Below, piece by piece: positions 15,203 to 18,658 of a stretch of 18,658 nucleotides of DNA. The position numbers and the translations under genes were made by a program. Numbering within the stretch: the stretch's first letter is position 1; each line of letters starts with the position of its first letter. Origin of the DNA: an uncultured Flavonifractor sp. GTDB lineage: Bacteria; Bacillota; Clostridia; Oscillospirales; Oscillospiraceae. The DNA lies in NCBI GenBank assembly GCA_910585415.1, contig CAJUDT010000050.1, positions 1-18,658 on the forward strand, read 5' to 3'. The notes beneath the pieces are model-generated. The model saw nothing but the letters and a program-made list of their open reading frames with translations, made no database searches and was not told the DNA's origin.

Positions 15203-15209
15203 GGAGGAA

Positions 15210-16079
15210 TCAGAGCAGAGAGGATTTCTCCTTGATGAAATTCTTCAGCCAAGGGCCGCTGGCTGGGTGGTCCAGGGCAAAGTCAATGGTGGCCTCCAAA
15301 AAGCCGTTGAGGTTGCCGGTGTCGTACCGGCGTCCCTCAAAGTCCACCGCCACCATGCGGGAGACTTGACTGAGCTCCCGCAGGCCGTCGGTGAGCTGAA
15401 TTTCCCCGCCGTACCCCGGCTGCATGTGGTCCAGGATTTCAAAGATATCCGGGGTGAGCACATAGCGCCCAAGAATGGCGTAGTTGGAAAAGATCTGCTC
15501 CGGGCTGGGCTTTTCGTTCATGTCGGAGACGGAAAAGATTCGTTCCTCCAGGGGAGTGACCTTGACGGAGGAATACCGGGAGATGGCCTCGGTGGACACC
15601 TTCTGGACCCCTACGGCGGAGGAGTTGTATTTTTCCGCCGCCTCCACCAGCTGAAGGGTCACGGGCTTCCGGGCCCGCATGATGTCGTCGCCCAGCAGGA
15701 CGGCAAAGGGCTCGTCCCCCACAAAGCGCCGGGCCCGCGCAATGGCGTGGCCCAGACCCCGCGTCTCCTTCTGGCGGACATAGAAGATGTTGGCCAGGTC
15801 GGCGGCCCGCCGGACCTCGGTGAGCTCCTTGTCCTTCCCCGCCTGGTTCAGGCGGGTTTCCAGCTCCGGGTAATAGTCAAAGTAGTCGTCCATGGCGGAC
15901 TTGGCCCGGTTGGTGACGATGAGGATGTCCTCAATGCCGGAGGCCACCGCCTCCTCGATGATGTACTGAATCACCGGCTTGTCCACCATGGGGAGCATCT
16001 CCTTGGGGACGGTCTTGGTAGCGGGGAGCATCCGGGTACCCAGCCCCGCCGCGGGAATGACGGCTTTACGGACCTTCAT
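15210..16079 (-). CDS. galU: UTP-glucose-1-phosphate uridylyltransferase
   Basis: A 289-residue cytoplasmic nucleotidyltransferase that makes UDP-glucose from UTP and glucose-1-phosphate, used for envelope glycans, glycolipids and galactose metabolism. The N-terminal nucleotide-binding signature AAGLGTRMLPATKTVPKEMLP (10-30) is intact. So are RQKETRGLGHAI (about 102-113), the metal-site LLGDD, GEIQLTDGLREL and RYDTGNLNGFLEA. The length matches bacterial GalU. AAAGGAGG (16094-16087) lies 7 bases upstream of the ATG. The gene starts 29 bases after queT on the same strand, with no promoter evident between them, so the two are probably co-transcribed. Confidence 0.97.
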   Translation of the reverse strand: MKVRKAVIPAAGLGTRMLPATKTVPKEMLPMVDKPVIQYIIEEAVASGIEDILIVTNRAKSAMDDYFDYYPELETRLNQAGKDKELTEVRRAADLANIFYVRQKETRGLGHAIARARRFVGDEPFAVLLGDDIMRARKPVTLQLVEAAEKYNSSAVGVQKVSTEAISRYSSVKVTPLEERIFSVSDMNEKPSPEQIFSNYAILGRYVLTPDIFEILDHMQPGYGGEIQLTDGLRELSQVSRMVAVDFEGRRYDTGNLNGFLEATIDFALDHPASGPWLKNFIKEKSSLL

Positions 16080-16108
16080 GGGGGAACCTCCTTTGGATAT
16101 GGCGTTTT

Positions 16109-16630
16109 TTATAGAGCGGCAAGGCGCTGCTCAGGAATCAGCGCCCGAAAGACTCCAATTTTTGGCAGGAAGGCCAGGAGCGACAGCCCCAGCACATAGC
16201 ACACCGCCAGCTCCCCAAGGCCCACCGATAGGGCAGTCATTGCGTAGAAGGGCCAAAAGCCCGCGCCGAAGCCGCCCATTACGGAAAAGGCGATCTCCGC
16301 CCCCACAATGACGGCGTTGCACAGCACCGGCGGCAGCGGGGCCAGCCATTTGTTGGGCATCTTGGCCGTCAGCAGACAGGCCAGCCCTGTGGCCAGGGTG
16401 CCAAAAATCCAGTCCAGCACAAAGGGGGAGCCCAGCAGATTGGCCAGGAAGCACCCAACCACCAGCCCCGGCGTGGCCCAGGGAAAGAGGAAGGGGAGCA
16501 CAGTCATGCACTCGGCAATGCGGAACTGTACCTCTTGATACTGGGGAATTGGCAGAAAGACGGTCAGGACGGTGTACACGGCCGCTACCATTGCGGCCAG
16601 GGTCAGGTCTTTGGTGGTGAATTTGCGCAT
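16109..16630 (-). CDS. queT: QueT-family queuosine precursor transporter
   Basis: A 173-residue membrane protein with five to six hydrophobic segments. It matches the QueT family: TTKDLTLAAMVAAVYTVLTVFLP at the N-terminus, then QEVQFRIAECMTVLPFLFPWATPGLVVGCFLANLLG and the conserved PLPPVLCNAVIVGAEI. QueT proteins are thought to take up queuine or preQ1 for tRNA modification, probably as the S component of an ECF transporter. I use the ATG at 16630, ten bases after GGAGG (16645-16641). The open frame reaches 16831, but the extra 67 codons are Arg/Pro-rich, unlike a membrane protein, and cross the promoter and leader. No other queuosine genes are nearby; galU follows. Confidence 0.9.
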   Translation of the reverse strand: MRKFTTKDLTLAAMVAAVYTVLTVFLPIPQYQEVQFRIAECMTVLPFLFPWATPGLVVGCFLANLLGSPFVLDWIFGTLATGLACLLTAKMPNKWLAPLPPVLCNAVIVGAEIAFSVMGGFGAGFWPFYAMTALSVGLGELAVCYVLGLSLLAFLPKIGVFRALIPEQRLAAL

Positions 16631-16729
16631 GATTTGAATACCTCCATTTTCGTATTTAGAGAACGGCGGGACGCGCCGAACGAACACGGCCGGACAGGGC
16701 CGCGCTTGGACCGGGTGTGGAAACCAGTC
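16631..16729 (-). ncRNA. structured queT mRNA leader, candidate preQ1 riboswitch
   Basis: The leader of about 99 bases can form successive hairpins. From 5' on the minus strand: GACTGG/CCGGTC (16729-16724 with 16714-16709, 9-base loop); CGGCC/GGCCG (16702-16698 with 16691-16687); CGGCG/CGCCG (16678-16674 with 16668-16664); and AATAC/GTATT (16656-16652 with 16641-16637), which holds most of the ribosome site in its loop. The first loop carries TTTCCA (16723-16718), complementary to the TGGAGG of the ribosome site (16646-16641) with four Watson-Crick and two G-U pairs. Loop-to-ribosome-site pairing resembles the pseudoknot logic of preQ1 class III riboswitches, reported upstream of queT in Ruminococcaceae. 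I could not match the exact class III consensus from memory. Confidence 0.45.
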
Positions 16730-16735
16730 GAAGCT

Positions 16736-16744
16736 ATTGTACCA
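16736..16744 (-). promoter_or_regulatory. extended -10 promoter of queT
   Basis: The minus strand reads TGGTACAAT (16744-16736), an extended -10 (TGn plus TACAAT). No good -35 is visible 16-18 bases upstream, which is tolerated by extended -10 promoters. The predicted start near 16729 coincides with the base of the first leader hairpin. Confidence 0.6.
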
Positions 16745-16873
16745 CAGCCGCCGGGAAAAAGCTAGGCCTGAGTTTTGCCCTCCCTTTCCAGGAAGGAACA
16801 GGAAAACCATGGATTTTCTTGGGAATCTCAACCCCGGTCTGTGCCGTGAGTTGCATGACGCTATGTAAATCAG

Positions 16874-16945
16874 TGCAATTTATAGGGAGAGACTCGACGC
16901 TTTTCCGTCATTTCTGCAATTTTGAAATTTCTTCTTGCAATTTTG
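16874..16945 (+). promoter_or_regulatory. three phased TGCAATTT repeats upstream of gdhA (candidate activator sites)
   Basis: TGCAATTT occurs at 16874-16881, 16915-16922 and 16936-16943. The last two extend to TGCAATTTTG. The offsets are 41 and 21 bases, close to four and two helical turns, so all three face the same side of the DNA. The third copy overlaps the -35 box of gdhA. The region 16745-16873 upstream holds no gene and no other structure that I can support. Confidence 0.5.
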
Positions 16946-16963
16946 GAGAAAGAGGATTATAAT
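16935..16963 (+). promoter_or_regulatory. gdhA promoter
   Basis: TTGCAA (16935-16940), a 17-base spacer and a perfect TATAAT (16958-16963). Transcription would start near 16970, giving a leader of about 100 bases before the ATG at 17074. The leader contains a GGCGG/CCGCC stem (17024-17028 with 17047-17051) just before the weak ribosome site. Confidence 0.82.
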
Positions 16964-17073
16964 ACAAACTAACGTGGCAAAGTGAAAGCGGCAGGGCTTT
17001 TGCGGGCCACCTGAAATTTATGAGGCGGGCCGGTCCTGCGGGGAGGCCGCCGGACAAAAGGGGTTTGGCTATT

Positions 17074-18432
17074 ATGGCAGCATTCAATTTCACCAATTCT
17101 TACCTCCGGGACGTCTATGAGACGGTGTGCCGGAAGGACCCGGACCAGCCGGAATTTCTCCAGGCGGCGGGAGAGGTGCTGGAATCCCTCCAGCCCGTCA
17201 TGGACCAGCGGCCGGACCTGGTGCGTTCCGGCGTGGTGGAGCGGATTGTGGAGCCCGAGCGGACCCTGCTGTTCCGAATCTCCTGGGTGGACGACCATGG
17301 CAAGGTCCAGGTGAACCGGGGCTACCGGGTGCAGTTCTCCACGGCTATCGGCCCCTCTAAGGGCGGCCTGCGGTTCCATCCCAGTGTAAACCTGTCCATC
17401 GTCAAGTTCCTGGGCTTTGAGCAGATTTTTAAGAATAGCCTCACCGGCCTGCCTCTGGGCGGTGGCAAGGGCGGTTCTGATTTTGATCCCAAGGGCAAGA
17501 GCAGCAATGAGGTCATGCGGTTCTGTCAGTCCTTCATGACGGAGCTTCAGCGGCACATTGGGCCCGACACGGACGTGCCCGCCGGCGATATCGGCGTAGG
17601 CGCCCGCGAGATTGGCTATCTGTTTGGACAGTACAAGCGTATTCGCAACGAGTTCAACGGCGTGCTCACCGGTAAGGGCCTGAGTTATGGCGGCTCCCTG
17701 GCCCGGACCGAGGCCACCGGGTATGGTCTGTGCTACTTTGCCAACGAGATGCTCAAGGCGGCAGGGAAGTCCTTCCAGGGGCAGAGCGTGGTGATTTCCG
17801 GCTCAGGCAACGTGGCGATTTACGCCAACCAGAAGGCCACCCAGCTGGGGGGCAAGGTCATTGCTATGAGTGATTCCAACGGTTACATTGTGGATGAGAA
17901 TGGAATTGACTATAAGATTATCCAGGAAATCAAGGAGGTCAAGCGGGAGCGCATCAAGACCTACCTGGAGTATGTGCCTGGGGCCAAGTATGTGGAGGGG
18001 TGCTCCGGCATCTGGACGGTGCCCTGCGGCATTGCGCTGCCCTGCGCCACGCAGAATGAGCTGCCCCTGGAGGGGGCCAAGGCTCTGGTGGAGCATGGGT
18101 GCTTTGCCGTGGCGGAGGGGGCTAATATGCCCTCCACACCGGAGGCAGTGGCGTGGTTCCAGTCCCATGGGGTGCTCTTTGCTCCGGCCAAGGCGTCCAA
18201 TGCCGGCGGCGTGGCCACCTCCGGGCTGGAGATGACGCAGAACTCCATGCGGTTGAGCTGGTCCTTCGACGAGGTAGACCAGCGGCTGCACGGCATTATG
18301 ACCAACATCTATCACAACGCGGCCAAGGCCGCCGCCGAGTTCGGCATGGAGGGCAACCTGGTTGCCGGGGCGAATATCGCCGGGTTCCTGAAGGTTGCCG
18401 ACGCGATGATTTGGCAGGGCGTCAGCTACTAA
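17074..18432 (+). CDS. gdhA: glutamate dehydrogenase, NADP-type hexameric
   Basis: A 452-residue enzyme that interconverts 2-oxoglutarate plus ammonia with glutamate, the normal length for small hexameric GDH. I chose the ATG at 17074 (MAAFNFTNSYLRDVYE), nine bases after AAAAGGGG. An in-frame ATG at 17020 would add 18 Arg/Pro-rich residues and has no ribosome site. Substrate-site landmarks are GPSKGGLRFHPSVNLSIVKFLGFEQ (93-117), LPLGGGKGGSDFDPKG with catalytic K132, and VPAGDIGVGAREIG with D172. The Rossmann fold has GSGNVA (243-248), and the end of the second strand is SDSNG (266-270). The SDS pattern resembles NADP-dependent E. coli GdhA more than NAD-specific clostridial enzymes, so a biosynthetic, ammonia-assimilating role is likely. 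It is transcribed alone between its promoter and a strong terminator. Confidence 0.96.
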   Translation: MAAFNFTNSYLRDVYETVCRKDPDQPEFLQAAGEVLESLQPVMDQRPDLVRSGVVERIVEPERTLLFRISWVDDHGKVQVNRGYRVQFSTAIGPSKGGLRFHPSVNLSIVKFLGFEQIFKNSLTGLPLGGGKGGSDFDPKGKSSNEVMRFCQSFMTELQRHIGPDTDVPAGDIGVGAREIGYLFGQYKRIRNEFNGVLTGKGLSYGGSLARTEATGYGLCYFANEMLKAAGKSFQGQSVVISGSGNVAIYANQKATQLGGKVIAMSDSNGYIVDENGIDYKIIQEIKEVKRERIKTYLEYVPGAKYVEGCSGIWTVPCGIALPCATQNELPLEGAKALVEHGCFAVAEGANMPSTPEAVAWFQSHGVLFAPAKASNAGGVATSGLEMTQNSMRLSWSFDEVDQRLHGIMTNIYHNAAKAAAEFGMEGNLVAGANIAGFLKVADAMIWQGVSY

Positions 18433-18462
18433 TTTTGCTTGCTTTTTCGTTCCTTTCCGAGG

Positions 18463-18510
18463 CCCGCCCGGATGCGCTCTTTTTGGCGCGTCCGGGCGGG
18501 TTTTGCTTTT
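18463..18510 (+). terminator. intrinsic terminator of gdhA
   Basis: A 15-base-pair GC-rich stem with one wobble: CCCGCCCGGATGCGC (18463-18477) and GCGCGTCCGGGCGGG (18486-18500). The loop is 8 bases, and TTTTGCTTTT follows. Confidence 0.95.
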
Positions 18511-18618
18511 CTCTTTTTGCGGGGTGTGGTATGATTGACTTGGTGCTGGCTTTCGGGGGGCTTTTGAGGGGTGCCTTTTGCTTCTTCTACGTTACTCTGG
18601 TGGTGTTCGTTTTCTGGT

Positions 18619-18658
18619 CCCGCCTCCGGCGGGTTACTTTCCAGCGATGGAAAGTAAC
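18619..18658 (+). repeat. double palindromic element at window edge, probable dispersed repeat
   Basis: CCCGCC-TCC-GGCGGG (18619-18633) runs straight into GTTACTTTCC-AGCGAT-GGAAAGTAAC (18633-18658), a perfect 10-bp inverted repeat. The pattern GTTACTTTC...GAAAGTAAC resembles palindromes I recall as dispersed intergenic repeats in many genomes; this is memory, not a search. The window ends exactly at the right arm, so the element may continue. Between the gdhA terminator and here (18511-18618) I see no gene. Confidence 0.55.

Noticed and set aside
15075..15209. SAM or cobalamin riboswitch upstream of the methionine operon
   Set aside because: I see no multi-helix junction or B12-box-like element, and the likely leader is only about 25 bases.
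14865..16199. 444-codon plus-strand frame across the activation-domain gene and galU
   Set aside because: It spans two real minus-strand genes, their intergenic terminator and promoter, and has no family-like motif.
16631..16831. 67-residue N-terminal extension of QueT
   Set aside because: The extension is Arg/Pro-rich and crosses the promoter and leader; the ATG at 16630 begins a typical QueT N-terminus.

Overview
The window looks like chromosome of a fairly high-GC, strictly anaerobic Firmicute of the Clostridia, most like the Oscillospiraceae (Flavonifractor / Lawsonibacter / Pseudoflavonifractor type). That placement is inference. It rests on strong AGGAGG-type ribosome sites, consensus sigma-A promoters, rubrerythrin, an NADP-type glutamate dehydrogenase, QueT, and a methionine synthase split from its activation domain. 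No rRNA, tRNA, CRISPR array, transposase or phage gene was seen.

Layout. (1) 1-4746, plus strand: an accessory-looking, tightly packed operon. It has the 3' part of an NhaC-family antiporter, an M20 metallopeptidase, a YtcJ-like amidohydrolase with altered metal-site positions, and a BTAD/SARP-like regulator. Three of the four genes overlap or are translationally coupled, and the bases look less G+C-rich than further right. (2) 4741-6739, plus strand: a promoter inside a 9-bp inverted repeat drives a cysteine-rich zinc-ribbon protein, an acyl-ACP thioesterase and a rubrerythrin, which overlap by a few bases. (3) 6805-8416: guaB with its own promoter and terminator. (4) 8432-10289: a MarR regulator and a MATE exporter behind a promoter flanked by a 15-bp inverted repeat. 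(5) 15134-10308, minus strand: a one-carbon/methionine operon. It encodes a stand-alone MetH activation-domain protein, a MetH core lacking that domain, and a fused homocysteine methyltransferase/methylenetetrahydrofolate reductase, with overlaps of 11 and 4 bases. (6) 16744-15150, minus strand: queT with a structured leader, then galU. (7) 16874-18510, plus strand: gdhA behind three helically phased repeats, ending in a strong terminator. The last 40 bases are a palindromic element that looks like part of a dispersed repeat.

How the genes work together. The left operon reads as import or ion-coupled exchange plus hydrolysis of an unknown amide or peptide, under a local regulator. The methionine operon joins 5,10-methylene-THF reduction, B12-dependent methyl transfer to homocysteine and reductive reactivation of the cobalamin. 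guaB, galU and gdhA are housekeeping genes. The most interesting leads are the left operon, the queT leader (possible preQ1 class III riboswitch) and the several promoter-embedded inverted or phased repeats.
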